Of a DNA stretch of 64,000 bases, positions 11,813-20,199 are shown piece by piece (position 1 is the first letter of the stretch; every line of letters begins with the position of its first letter). Origin of the DNA: Streptomyces eurocidicus. Its GTDB lineage: Bacteria; Actinomycetota; Actinomycetes; Streptomycetales; Streptomycetaceae. Below the pieces are notes generated by a model, which worked only from the letters and a program-made list of their open reading frames with translations, was not told the origin of the DNA and ran no database searches. Made by a program: the position numbers and the translations under genes. The DNA lies in the NCBI RefSeq assembly GCF_002891295.1, contig NZ_LGUI01000011.1, positions 186,001 to 250,000 on the forward strand, given 5' to 3'.

Positions 11813-13471
11813 ATGACCGTCACCTGGGACGATCTCGTCTCCGCCGCACTGCTCGGCACCGGACGCCGCACCCCGCCCGTCCTCCCCCGGCCCGGGCAGG
11901 ACACCGCCGCCGCCCTCCTGGACGCCGCCGCCCTGCACACCGTACGGCGGCGGGCCGGGCTGCGGCCCGTCGTGGTGCGGGAGCGGCCCGCGACCGCGCC
12001 GGAGGACCCCCGGCCGGAGCCGCCGCCCGCCGCGCGGCGCCGGCTGGCGCTGCTGCTCGCCGACCGGTCCGCGCCGGGCGGCGGAGGCGGGCGGCGCGGC
12101 TCCGCGCCCGACCTCACGGAGCTGCTGCCCCAGTGGCTGGCCACCGCCAACCGGCACGGGTACCGCGCTCCGGCCCCGCTGCTGCCCGCGCTGCTCGAAG
12201 CGGGCCGGGCGCGCACCGACCTGCGGGCGGCGGCCCTCACCCTCGGCGGGCCCCGGGCCCGGTGGCTGGCCGGGCTGAACCCCCAGTGGAGGTACGCGCT
12301 GCGCGCCTGCCCCTCCGACGGCGCACCGCCGCACCACCACACCACCGATACGCGTACGGGTGCGGGTACGGGTACGGGCGGCACCGAGGCATCCAACAGC
12401 CTTTGGGAAGAGGGCCTCTTCGCCGAGCGGGTCACCGTGCTCGCCTCCCTGCGGCGGCGGGACCCGGCGGCCGGCCGGGAGCTGCTCGCGGGCACCTGGG
12501 CCGCGGAGCGGGCCGAGGACCGGCTGATGTTCCTCGACGCGCTGCGCCCGGAACTCTCCCCGGACGACGAGCCGTTCCTGGAGCGGGCGCTGTCCGACCG
12601 CAGCCGCAACGTCCGGGCCACGGCGGCCGAGCTGCTGTCGGCGCTGCCCGGGTCCGCGCTCGCCGCGCGGATGGACGAGCGGGCGCGCACCTGCGTCGCC
12701 CTGGAGCGCGCGGACGGCGCCGTGAGGATCGTCGTCGAGGCCCCGCACGAGTGCGACAAGGGGATGCAGCGCGACGGCGTCGTCCCCAAGCCGCCGAACG
12801 GGCGCGGCGAGCGGTCGTGGTGGCTGACGCAGGTGGTGGAGGCGACGCCGCCGGCCGTGTGGTGCGAGCGGTTCGGCGGTCTGAGCCCGGAGGAGGTCGT
12901 GGCGCTGCCCGTCGCGGACGGCTGGCAGCCGGATCTGCACGCGGCCTGGTGCCGGGCCGCCGTCCGGCAGCGGGACGCGGCCTGGTCCCGGGCCCTGCTC
13001 GGGCCCGCCACGACGCCGCCCACGGCGGAGGGTTCCTCCTGGCGGGACCCGGCGAAGCTGCTGTCCGCGCTGGAGCCCGGGGAGCGGGCGGAGTGGGTGG
13101 CGGACTTCGTGGCCGTGCACGGGCTTTCGGACGCGTTCCGGCTGCTGGGGGTGTGCGCCGTGCCCTGGGCGGAGCCACTGGGCACGGCGGTCGTCGACGC
13201 CCTCGACATCGCCCGGGACGCGGGCAGCTACCCCTGGAGCTTCAGCGGCGTGATGGGCCTCGCCGAGCGCTGCCTGGACCCGGCGCAGGCCGACCGCCTG
13301 GAGGTGCTCACGGCGCTGCCGGAGGACTCCCCGGAGCCCGCGGGGTCACCGGGCGCCGCCGCGTACTGGTCGGAGGCTTTCCAGCGGCTCGTCGGCACGC
13401 TTCGGCTGCGCGCCACGATGCGAGCGGAGCTCGCGGGGGTGGGGGTTTCCCCTACCCGCCCCTTCCCGTAA
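11813..13471 (+). CDS. DUF5691 family protein
   Basis: A 552-residue protein beginning MTVTWDDLVSAALLGTGRR, the signature N-terminus of the DUF5691 family, with HEAT-like helical repeats in the middle (LEEDRLMFLDALRPELS-like segments, ARATAAELLSALPGS). It lies downstream of the SWIM gene and opposite the MoxR operon, the usual neighbourhood. The last nine residues (GVSPTRPFP) and the stop codon TAA are encoded by the left end of the large intergenic repeat, so the native C-terminus has probably been replaced or extended. RBS-like ggaaagg lies about ten bases upstream. Function unknown. Confidence 0.85.
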   Translation: MTVTWDDLVSAALLGTGRRTPPVLPRPGQDTAAALLDAAALHTVRRRAGLRPVVVRERPATAPEDPRPEPPPAARRRLALLLADRSAPGGGGGRRGSAPDLTELLPQWLATANRHGYRAPAPLLPALLEAGRARTDLRAAALTLGGPRARWLAGLNPQWRYALRACPSDGAPPHHHTTDTRTGAGTGTGGTEASNSLWEEGLFAERVTVLASLRRRDPAAGRELLAGTWAAERAEDRLMFLDALRPELSPDDEPFLERALSDRSRNVRATAAELLSALPGSALAARMDERARTCVALERADGAVRIVVEAPHECDKGMQRDGVVPKPPNGRGERSWWLTQVVEATPPAVWCERFGGLSPEEVVALPVADGWQPDLHAAWCRAAVRQRDAAWSRALLGPATTPPTAEGSSWRDPAKLLSALEPGERAEWVADFVAVHGLSDAFRLLGVCAVPWAEPLGTAVVDALDIARDAGSYPWSFSGVMGLAERCLDPAQADRLEVLTALPEDSPEPAGSPGAAAYWSEAFQRLVGTLRLRATMRAELAGVGVSPTRPFP

Positions 13472-13526
13472 CCGGGGGGCTGACGCCCCCGGGCCCCCTT
13501 CCGCGCTGACGCGCGGTGGCCTCAAT

Positions 13527-13558
13527 CTCCCCCAGCTACCGCTGGGAGGCACCCCCAG
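13527..13558. mobile_element. 32-bp palindromic mini-element inside repeat copy B
   Basis: It runs from ctcccccag through ctaccgctgggaggcac to cccccag, a self-complementary element that interrupts the large repeat between its tcaat module and the ccgggctgg module. Copies of the large repeat at 11455 and 25540 lack it at this site. Calling it mobile is an inference from that presence/absence pattern. Confidence 0.6.
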
Positions 13559-13647
13559 CCGGGCTGGATTTCCGCCCTGTCCGAGCTCGGCTTTCCGCCC
13601 GGTCCTGGGCCGACTTTCCGTACAGTCCGGGCGACGAATCAGCCCGT

Positions 13648-13704
13648 CTGGGGGCACCTCCTGGGGGCACCCCCAGCGGTAGCTGGGGGAGGTAGCTGGG
13701 GGAG
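13648..13704. mobile_element. Nested pair of palindromic mini-elements
   Basis: An outer copy (13648-13660 plus 13692-13704) is split by a complete inner copy (13661-13691). Both read ctgggggcac...gtagctgggggag. The inner copy sits inside the outer one after cacctc, as expected from insertion of one copy into another. Confidence 0.65.
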
Positions 13705-13822
13705 TTTGAGGACACCGCGCGGGACGGGGTCCGGGGCGGAGCTCCCCACGTGGCGGAGCCGCATATCGGATGCTGCGGGAAGGGGCGGACCCCGTCCAAG
13801 ACACCCGCGGCCGGAACGGTCG

Positions 13823-14236
13823 CTACGCGTCCGTCGGCTGGCGGACGTTGGCGTTGACCCACTCCACGATGGACGCGGTCGTCGCGCCGGGGGTGAAGAT
13901 CGCCGCCACGCCCTGCTCCTTGAGCGGGGCGATGTCCGCCTCGGGGATGATCCCGCCGCCGAAGACCTTGATGTCCTCGGCGTCCCGCTCCCGCAGCAGT
14001 TCGAGGACCTTGGCGAAGAGGGTGTTGTGCGCCCCGGAGAGGATGGACAGGCCGATCGCGTCGGCGTCCTCCTGGATCGCGGTGTCCACGATCTGCTCCG
14101 GGGTCTGGTGCAGGCCGGTGTAGATGACCTCCATGCCGGCGTCGCGCAGCGCGCGGGCGATCACCTTGGCGCCGCGGTCATGGCCGTCGAGCCCCGGCTT
14201 GGCCACCACGACGCGGATCGGACCGGTCACTCCCAT
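13823..14236 (-). CDS. icmB: Cobalamin-binding small subunit of isobutyryl-CoA mutase
   Basis: A 137-residue B12-binding domain with the diagnostic motifs of the class: GLDGHDRG (DxHxxG with the lower axial His), LSIL (SxL) and FGGGIIP. Length and sequence match IcmB, which combines with a separate large subunit (IcmA, not in this window) to interconvert isobutyryl-CoA and n-butyryl-CoA for fatty acid and polyketide precursor supply. ATG at 14236 is preferred because GGAGG lies eight bases upstream. An upstream in-frame extension of 32 codons is unlike the family. The small subunit of another acyl-CoA mutase is the alternative. Confidence 0.88.
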   Translation of the reverse strand: MGVTGPIRVVVAKPGLDGHDRGAKVIARALRDAGMEVIYTGLHQTPEQIVDTAIQEDADAIGLSILSGAHNTLFAKVLELLRERDAEDIKVFGGGIIPEADIAPLKEQGVAAIFTPGATTASIVEWVNANVRQPTDA

Positions 14237-14615
14237 CACTGCCTCCATGTACGACTGCCGGCAACCGGCCGTGAGGTTCCCCGGACCATGGGGCCGGAGA
14301 CGTGAACGAACGTTATCCCCAGCATCCCGCAACCCGCCGTTTCGCGGAGGAGAGCGAGGGGGAAATCACACGTGGGACAACACTTTCGCTACGCACCGTC
14401 TTCGTACTGCCGAGCCTCACGGATCGTGAGGCCACCCGTTTCTCCGGGGGCGGCGGGCCCGAAGCGGTCGCGAGGGAGCCGCGGCGAGGTCGCCGCACCG
14501 CCGTGCCGGCAGCCGCACGGGGCGGCGGTGCGGCCGACCGGCGCCGCGACTTCCCATGAGTGCGCGCGGGGGGACGGAGCCGCCTTCTGTGTGCCGTTCG
14601 GGAGGTCGGTCGGCC
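14237..14615. other. Divergent intergenic region between icmB and the lipase
   Basis: No convincing gene was found. It carries an exact hairpin gcctcacg/cgtgaggc (14414-14421 with 14425-14432) near the middle. Promoters for both flanking genes should lie here. Confidence 0.45.
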
Positions 14616-15485
14616 ATGGGGGCACTGCGCTTTCTCACTCTCCTCTCCGCACTGCTGCGCCCCTCGGCGGCGCGCACCCGGTCCACCGCGCTGGAGCTGG
14701 CGATCTTCACCGGGCATGTGCTGCTCTATCCCACGGGCCTCAGACAGGAGCGCCGCGCACGACCGCCTCACGCGCTTCCCGCCACCCCGGCTCCCCCATC
14801 CGGCCCAACCGACACGCCCGAGCTCGCAGAGAAACCGGCAAAAGACGGCGGCCACACACCCGTTCTCCTCCTCCACGGCTTCATCGACAACCGTTCGGTT
14901 TTCGTCCTGCTGCGCCGCTCGCTGCGCCGGCACGGCTGGCAGCACGTCGAATCCCTCAACTACTCCCCCCTGACCTGCGACGTCAGGACGGCGGCCCAGC
15001 TGCTCGCCCGGCATGTGGAGGATCTCTGTACGCGCACGGGAAGTTCCGGCGTCGATGTGGTGGGGCACAGCCTCGGCGGCCTGATCGCCCGCTACTACGT
15101 CCAGCGGCTCGGCGGCGACGCCCGGGTCCGGACGCTGGTCACGCTGGGCACCCCGCACGGCGGCACCCGGGTGGCGCCGCCGATGTCCGTCCATCCACTG
15201 GTGCGGCAGATGCGGCCGGGCTCCGAGGTGATCAGGGAACTGGCCGGTCCCGCCCCGAATTGCGGGACCCGTTTCATCAGTTTCTGGAGCGACTTGGACC
15301 TTTTGATGGTGCCCGTGGAGACCGCCCGCATCGACCACCCGGACCTCCTCACGCGCAATGTGCGCGTGACGGGCGTCGGCCATCTCGCGCTGCCCGTCCA
15401 CTGGGCGGTGGCGGCGGGCATCCGGCAGGCCCTGACCACCGAGGAACCGGCCGCCGACGCCTCGGGGGCCGCCTCCGTCGCCTGA
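14616..15485 (+). CDS. Alpha/beta-hydrolase lipase/esterase
   Basis: A 289-residue protein. The family oxyanion motif VLLLHGFIDNRS lies near residues 85-97 and the nucleophile elbow GHSLGG near 150, followed by LVTLGTPHGG, as in the triacylglycerol lipase/PGAP1-like group. The catalytic His is probably in VGHLALPVH near the C-terminus. The N-terminus has a hydrophobic segment (LELAIFTGHVLLYPTG) that may anchor it to the membrane. ATG at 14616 is chosen for GGGAGG about ten bases upstream. A start at 14556 would add 20 polar residues. Monocistronic, between icmB and the M23 gene. Confidence 0.85.
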   Translation: MGALRFLTLLSALLRPSAARTRSTALELAIFTGHVLLYPTGLRQERRARPPHALPATPAPPSGPTDTPELAEKPAKDGGHTPVLLLHGFIDNRSVFVLLRRSLRRHGWQHVESLNYSPLTCDVRTAAQLLARHVEDLCTRTGSSGVDVVGHSLGGLIARYYVQRLGGDARVRTLVTLGTPHGGTRVAPPMSVHPLVRQMRPGSEVIRELAGPAPNCGTRFISFWSDLDLLMVPVETARIDHPDLLTRNVRVTGVGHLALPVHWAVAAGIRQALTTEEPAADASGAASVA

Positions 15486-15794
15486 CCTGCGGCGGAGCCC
15501 GGCCGGAAGTCCGCACGGCGATCGGGTGAGCGGTCGGCCCGGCACTCTGTCCGGCGTCCCTCCCGGCACCCCGACCGGCACCCCGACCGGCCGGCTGCCC
15601 GGGGCCTGTTCGACTTCCGCCCACCCGAAAACCGAACAAAGCTCGAACGTCAAATCGGTTTCCCGGGGTTCAGTCCACCGAAAGGCGGCTAAATGCCCGT
15701 GCCGCGCCCGCCCGAAACGTGACGAAGATTGTCGCCATCCCATACCGCCGGGTACAGTCGCCGCTAATTCTCCGGCTCCCGAGGCGAAAGAGAA
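15486..15794. other. Leader/promoter region of the M23 peptidase gene
   Basis: No gene. It contains the promoter at 15729-15758 and a stretch of AT-richer sequence (15620-15700). I looked for the conserved blocks of the c-di-AMP (ydaO) riboswitch that precedes some Streptomyces wall hydrolase genes and did not see them. Confidence 0.5.
15729..15758 (+). promoter_or_regulatory. Predicted housekeeping-type promoter of the M23 gene
   Basis: TTGTCG (15729-15734) and TACAGT (15753-15758) are separated by 18 bases, giving a transcript start near 15765, about 30 bases before the GTG starts and their purine-rich ribosome-binding site. Confidence 0.55.
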
Positions 15795-17321
15795 GTGGTG
15801 GTGAACGACCGTCACCCGTCGGCGGGCTCCAGCCCGACCGGTCCCGCTCAGGACGTCTCCTACGGGCACTACGCGTCGTACGAGCAGCAGAGCGCGCAAT
15901 CCGGCTATGCCGGGTACGACGGCTACGACACCGGCCAGTGGCCGTCGGGCCAGTGGGACACCACCAGCCAGTGGGGCGCCACCGGCCAAACCCAGATCTG
16001 GGACTTCAGCGGTTACGACACGGGTCAGCACACCGGCCAGTGGGACACCTCGGGCGGCCACCCGGACGCCTCCGTCCCGGGGCAGCACCAGGGCGGCCAG
16101 GACCAGGGCCAGTGGCAGAGCGGCTCCTGGGACTCCGGTTCCTGGGACACCTCCGGTGCCACCGGCGCGTACGACACCTCGGGTCAGTGGGACACCGGCG
16201 GTGCGCACGCGCAGAGCTGGGACACCGGCGCCGGCCAGTACCCCTCCTGGGACCAGGGCACGGGCACGGGCTGGGGTGACCTCAGCACCCAGCAGACCCA
16301 GACCTGGGACACCAGCGCCTACGCCGCCATGGACACCGGCACCGGGGGCGGGCAGCCGGCCGGAGCGCAGCACACGCCGACCCTGATGGTCGATCTCTCC
16401 GGCGTCGACCTGGGCCAGGGCCGGGCGGCCGTGCCCGGCGCCCGGTCCGTCGCCGAGGCCGAGACCCGCACCATGTCGGTGATCGACATGGACCTCCCGG
16501 AGCAGGCCGCCCCCGGGGACGGCGCCGCCGGAGGGTCCTGCCCGCCCGGCGCGGACCTCCCGGGCCCGGCCCGCAGCCGCCGTAAGGGCGCGCCCGCCCG
16601 CACGGGTTACCGCCCGCGCCGTAAGGCACTGCTGACCGTCGCCGTTCCCTCGGTCGCCGTCATGGGCGTCGCCGGGATCGCCGCCGCGTCCGTCTCCGGT
16701 GGTGGTGACGACGCGAAGAAGCCGCAGGCCGCCTCCGCCCCCGACACCTCGGGCGTCCCGAGCCTCGCCAACAGCAAGCTGGACACCCAGCTCGCCAGCC
16801 TCAGCCACGGCGCCGACGACTTCGCCAGCCGCGCCAACCGCACCCAGGAGCGCATCGACCTCAAGGAGCGCCAGGAGACGGAGAAGAAGCGGAAGGCCGA
16901 GGAGGCGGCCCGCAAGGAGGCCGAGCGCCCGAAGTTCTCCCTGCCGGTCGCCCAGCACGGGCTGAGCGCCTACTACGGACAGGCCGGCGTCAACTGGATG
17001 TCGGTGCACACCGGCATCGACTTCCCCGTGGGCTACGGCACGCCGGTCATGGCGGCCACCGACGGCACGGTCCGCACCCAGTACAACGTCGCCTACGGCA
17101 ACATGGCGATAGTGACGTCCCCCGAAGGCGTGGAGACCTGGTACTGCCACCTGAGCAGCACCAAGCTCCGTTCCGGCCAGGTCAAGGCCGGGGACGTCAT
17201 CGCCTACTCCGGCAACTCCGGCAACTCCACCGGCCCGCACCTGCACTTCGAGGTCCGGCCCGGCGGTTCGGCCGTCGACCCGCTGCCCTGGCTGCGGGGC
17301 AAGGGCTTCGACCCCACGTAA
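15795..17321 (+). CDS. M23 family metallopeptidase with repetitive N-terminus
   Basis: About 508 residues. Residues 20-180 are rich in Gly, Gln, Trp, Asp, Ser and Thr with many (G)QWDTS, SWDTS and related repeats and no charged Lys/Arg. A basic segment and one membrane span follow (KALLTVAVPSVAVMGVAGIAAASV, about 275-298), then a Lys/Glu/Arg coiled coil, then a LytM/M23 domain with HTGIDFPVGYGTPVMA and TGPHLHFEVRPGG. The zinc ligands H and D of HTGID and the last H of HLH are present, so it should be an active peptidoglycan endopeptidase outside the membrane. Three consecutive GTG codons (15795, 15798, 15801) make the exact start uncertain. Confidence 0.88.
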   Translation: MVVNDRHPSAGSSPTGPAQDVSYGHYASYEQQSAQSGYAGYDGYDTGQWPSGQWDTTSQWGATGQTQIWDFSGYDTGQHTGQWDTSGGHPDASVPGQHQGGQDQGQWQSGSWDSGSWDTSGATGAYDTSGQWDTGGAHAQSWDTGAGQYPSWDQGTGTGWGDLSTQQTQTWDTSAYAAMDTGTGGGQPAGAQHTPTLMVDLSGVDLGQGRAAVPGARSVAEAETRTMSVIDMDLPEQAAPGDGAAGGSCPPGADLPGPARSRRKGAPARTGYRPRRKALLTVAVPSVAVMGVAGIAAASVSGGGDDAKKPQAASAPDTSGVPSLANSKLDTQLASLSHGADDFASRANRTQERIDLKERQETEKKRKAEEAARKEAERPKFSLPVAQHGLSAYYGQAGVNWMSVHTGIDFPVGYGTPVMAATDGTVRTQYNVAYGNMAIVTSPEGVETWYCHLSSTKLRSGQVKAGDVIAYSGNSGNSTGPHLHFEVRPGGSAVDPLPWLRGKGFDPT

Positions 17322-17409
17322 CCCCGGCCGGGGCGGAAGCCTCGGGTGCGGCCCCGGCCGAGGCACGGCCGGGGCCGCAGCCATGACCGGAGCGGCCGGG
17401 CGGCACCGC

Positions 17410-17465
17410 ACCCGGCACCCGGCACCCGGCACCCGGCACCCGGCACCCGGCACCCGGCACCCGGC
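17410..17465. repeat. Eight perfect copies of a 7-bp tandem repeat
   Basis: acccggc is repeated exactly eight times, and the last base is also the last base of the pcrA stop codon. The repeat fills the convergent gap between the M23 gene and pcrA. Copy number is likely to vary between strains. Confidence 0.9.
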
Positions 17466-19960
17466 TAGAGCTTCTCCACCGGGGCGTACCGCAGCAGCAG
17501 GCGCTTCGGCTTCTCCTCGCCGAAGTCGACCGTCGCCTCGGCGTTGTCGCCGCTGCCCTTGACCCCGACGACCGTGCCGAGGCCGAACGAATCGTGCGTG
17601 ACGCGGTCGCCGACGGCCAGGGCCACCACCGGACGGTCCTTCGTACGACGCGTGGCGAAGCCTCCCGGGCCCGCCTTGCCGCCGCCGAAGCCCGTGGAGG
17701 TGCCGCCGCCCGAGCGGGAGGAGGAGAACGACGAGGAGACGGAGCCCATGGTCGCCGACGGCGTGGCGGGACCCGTGCGCCGCCACTGCACGAACTTCTC
17801 GGGGATCTCCTCCAGGAACCGCGACGGAGGGTTGTACGACGGCTGGCCCCAGGCGCTGCGCATGCTCGCCCGGGTCAGATAGAGCCGCTCGCGGGCGCGG
17901 GTGATGCCCACATAGGCGAGCCGCCGCTCCTCCTCCAGCTCCTTGGTCTGACCGAGGGCGCGCATGTGCGGGAAGACGCCGTCCTCCATGCCGCTGAGGA
18001 AGACGACCGGGAACTCCAGGCCCTTGGCGGTGTGCAGGGTCATCAGCGTGATGACCCCGGTGCCCTCGGTGTCCTCGTCCGGGATCTGGTCGGAGTCGGC
18101 GACCAGCGCGACCTTCTCCAGGAAGTCCGCGAGCGTCCCCGGGGTCTCCTCGTCGCGCTCCTGCTCGAACTCCAGGGCCACCGCGGCGAGCTCCTGGAGG
18201 TTCTCGACGCGGGTCTCGTCCTGCGGGTCGGTGGACGCCTGGAGCTCGGCGAGATAGCCCGTGCGCTCCAGGACGGCCTCCAGGACCGTGGCCGGGCCGG
18301 CGCCCGACTCCACGATCGTGCGGAGCTCCTCCATGAGGACGTTGAAGCGCTTGACGGCGTTGGTCGAGCGGGCCGCCATGCCGTACGCCTCGTCGACGCG
18401 GCGGAGCGCCTGCGGGAAGCTGATCCGCTCCCGCTGCGAGAGGGCGTCGATCATGGCCTCGGCGCGCTCGCCGATGCCGCGCTTGGGGACGTTGAGGATC
18501 CGGCGCAGGGGCACGGTGTCCTCGGGGTTGGCGAGGACGCGCAGATAGGCCAGGACGTCGCGGACCTCCTTGCGCTCGTAGAAGCGCACGCCGCCGACGA
18601 CCTTGTAGGGCAGGCCGACGCGGATGAAGATCTCTTCAAAGACGCGCGACTGGGCGTTGGTGCGGTAGAAGACGGCGACGTCGCCCGCCTTGGCGTCGCC
18701 CGCGTCGGTCAGGCGGTCGATCTCGTCGGCGACGAACTGGGCCTCGTCGTGCTCGGTGTCCGCGACGTAGCCCGTGATGCCCGCGCCCTCGCCGGCCTCG
18801 GTCCACAGGTTCTTCGGGCGGCGGTTCGCGTTCCGCTCGATCACGGCGTTGGCGGCGCTGAGGATCGTCTGCGTGGAGCGGTAGTTCTGCTCCAGCAGGA
18901 TCGTGGTGGCGTCCGGATAGTCCTCCTCGAACTGGAGGATGTTCCGGATGGTGGCACCGCGGAAGGCGTAGATCGACTGGTCGGCGTCGCCGACGACGCA
19001 CAGCTCGGCCGGGTCGAGGTCCGGGACGCTGCCCGCCGTGCCGACCAGCTCGCGCACCAGGGTGTACTGCGCGTGGTTGGTGTCCTGGTACTCGTCGACC
19101 AGGACGTGGCGGAAGCGGCGGCGGTAGTGCTCGGCCACGTCCGGGAACGCCTGGAGGAGGTGGACCGTGGTCATGATGATGTCGTCGAAGTCGAGGGCGT
19201 TGGCCTCGCGGAGCCTCGACTGGTACATCGCGTAAGCCTGGGCGAGGGTCTTCTCGAAGCCTCCCCCGGACTCCGTCTGGGAGGTGCCCCCAGCCGCCTG
19301 CGCCGCGAAGTCCTCCTCGTCGATCAGCTCGTTCTTCAGGTTGGAGATCTTGGCGCTGAAGGACTTCGGCGGGAACTTCTTGGGGTCGAGGTCCAGGTCG
19401 CGGCAGACGAGCGCCATGAGGCGCTTGGAGTCGGCGGCGTCGTAGATCGAGAAGGAGGAGGTGAAACCCAGCTTCTTGCTCTCGCGGCGCAGGATCCGCA
19501 CGCACGCGCTGTGGAACGTCATCACCCACATGGCGTTGGCGCGGGGGCCGACGAGCTCCTCGACGCGCTCCTTCATTTCGCCCGCGGCCTTGTTGGTGAA
19601 CGTGATCGCGAGGATCTGGCCGGGGTGGACATGGCGCGCGCCGAGCAGGTGGGCGATGCGGTGGGTGAGCACCCGGGTCTTGCCGGAGCCGGCGCCCGCG
19701 ACGATCAGCAGCGGGGAGCCCGTGTGCACCACGGCCGCGCGCTGCTGGTCGTTCATCCCCTCCAGCAGGGCGGCCGGGTCCACGACGGGGCGGGCCGCGC
19801 CGTCGCGGTAATACGCCTCCCGGGGCACGGGGGCGTCGAAGGCGCCGCCGAAGAGGTCGTCCGGCACCCGCTCGGGGGCCGCGTCCTCCGGGGGAGGCGG
19901 GTGCTCCTCGTCCGCAGGGCCGAGGTCCGCCAGGAAGCTGTCGTCAAAGAGGCTGCTCAT
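17465..19960 (-). CDS. pcrA: ATP-dependent 3'-5' DNA helicase, UvrD/PcrA family
   Basis: An 831-residue superfamily 1A helicase. Motif I GAGSGKT is at 89-95. Motif II DEYQDTN, QNYRS, motif V TLHTAKGLEF and motif VI GITRARERLYL follow in order, with a C-terminal Tudor-like segment (ALAVGDRVTHDSFGLGTVVGV). It unwinds DNA in nucleotide excision repair, mismatch repair and replication restart. Residues 223-234 (AGGTSQTESGGG) are encoded by the 33-bp palindromic mini-element at 19261-19293, an in-frame insertion. ATG at 19960 is preceded by a DNA-damage type promoter whose -10 ends ten bases upstream. Confidence 0.96.
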   Translation of the reverse strand: MSSLFDDSFLADLGPADEEHPPPPEDAAPERVPDDLFGGAFDAPVPREAYYRDGAARPVVDPAALLEGMNDQQRAAVVHTGSPLLIVAGAGSGKTRVLTHRIAHLLGARHVHPGQILAITFTNKAAGEMKERVEELVGPRANAMWVMTFHSACVRILRRESKKLGFTSSFSIYDAADSKRLMALVCRDLDLDPKKFPPKSFSAKISNLKNELIDEEDFAAQAAGGTSQTESGGGFEKTLAQAYAMYQSRLREANALDFDDIIMTTVHLLQAFPDVAEHYRRRFRHVLVDEYQDTNHAQYTLVRELVGTAGSVPDLDPAELCVVGDADQSIYAFRGATIRNILQFEEDYPDATTILLEQNYRSTQTILSAANAVIERNANRRPKNLWTEAGEGAGITGYVADTEHDEAQFVADEIDRLTDAGDAKAGDVAVFYRTNAQSRVFEEIFIRVGLPYKVVGGVRFYERKEVRDVLAYLRVLANPEDTVPLRRILNVPKRGIGERAEAMIDALSQRERISFPQALRRVDEAYGMAARSTNAVKRFNVLMEELRTIVESGAGPATVLEAVLERTGYLAELQASTDPQDETRVENLQELAAVALEFEQERDEETPGTLADFLEKVALVADSDQIPDEDTEGTGVITLMTLHTAKGLEFPVVFLSGMEDGVFPHMRALGQTKELEEERRLAYVGITRARERLYLTRASMRSAWGQPSYNPPSRFLEEIPEKFVQWRRTGPATPSATMGSVSSSFSSSRSGGGTSTGFGGGKAGPGGFATRRTKDRPVVALAVGDRVTHDSFGLGTVVGVKGSGDNAEATVDFGEEKPKRLLLRYAPVEKL
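19261..19293. mobile_element. Palindromic mini-element inserted in frame inside pcrA
   Basis: The 33 bp from ctcccccgg to cccccag closely matches the elements at 13527, 13648 and 22019, but here lies in coding sequence. Being 33 bp it adds eleven codons without frameshift. The resulting GGTSQTESGGG segment is glycine-rich and unlike the charged flanks (DEEDFAAQ before, FEKTLAQAYAMYQ after). Confidence 0.7.
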
Positions 19961-19969
19961 CGCCTCCCG

Positions 19970-19992
19970 AGTCTAGGCCGCCGCACTGACAG
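19970..19992 (-). promoter_or_regulatory. Predicted DNA-damage (RecA-NDp/PafBC-type) promoter of pcrA
   Basis: On the minus strand CTGTCAGTG (19992-19984), an eight-base spacer and TAGACT (19975-19970) match TTGTCRGTG-N8-TAN3T with one difference, at the first base. Predicted transcription starts at about 19963, so the pcrA message is leaderless or nearly so. Confidence 0.72.
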
Positions 19993-20023
19993 CCGGTCCC
20001 CGTTCCCCGAACGCCCTTCGAAT

Positions 20024-20133
20024 GAGGCCCACGTCACGCCCGGTTGAGGCCCACGTCACGCCCGGTTGAGGCCCACGTCACGCCCGGTTGAGGCCCACGT
20101 CACGCCCGGCCGAGGCCCGCGTCACGCCCGGCC
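20024..20133. repeat. Five tandem copies of a 22-bp repeat upstream of pcrA
   Basis: The unit gaggcccacgtcacgcccgg plus tt or cc is repeated at 20024, 20046, 20068, 20090 and 20112. The first three copies are identical, and the last two end in cc, one with a further substitution. There are no spacers, so this is a minisatellite and not a CRISPR array. Confidence 0.88.
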
Positions 20134-20199
20134 GCCGGGCCGGACACGACGGCGACCGCGCAAGGCCGACCCCCGCCGCCCCCGGCCGACCCCCGCCGG

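Larger units (their letters stand above)
13445..13790. repeat. Large intergenic palindromic repeat, copy B (with insertions)
   Basis: The longest copy in the window. It begins inside the 3' end of the DUF5691 gene and ends before icmB. It contains the 32-bp palindromic element at 13527-13558 in its left half and a self-nested pair at 13648-13704 in its right half, which explains its extra length. Confidence 0.85.

Noticed and set aside
15486-15794. c-di-AMP (ydaO) riboswitch before the M23 or NlpC gene
   Set aside because: The conserved blocks of that RNA could not be found in either leader (also checked 20560-20881).
17594-20047. 817-codon plus-strand open frame
   Set aside because: Exact antisense of pcrA; composition is Arg/Gly/Val/Asp-rich as expected for a shadow frame in high-GC DNA, with no family match.
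20024-20133. Regular 22-bp repeat array as a CRISPR
   Set aside because: The copies are directly adjacent with no spacers and no cas genes are nearby.
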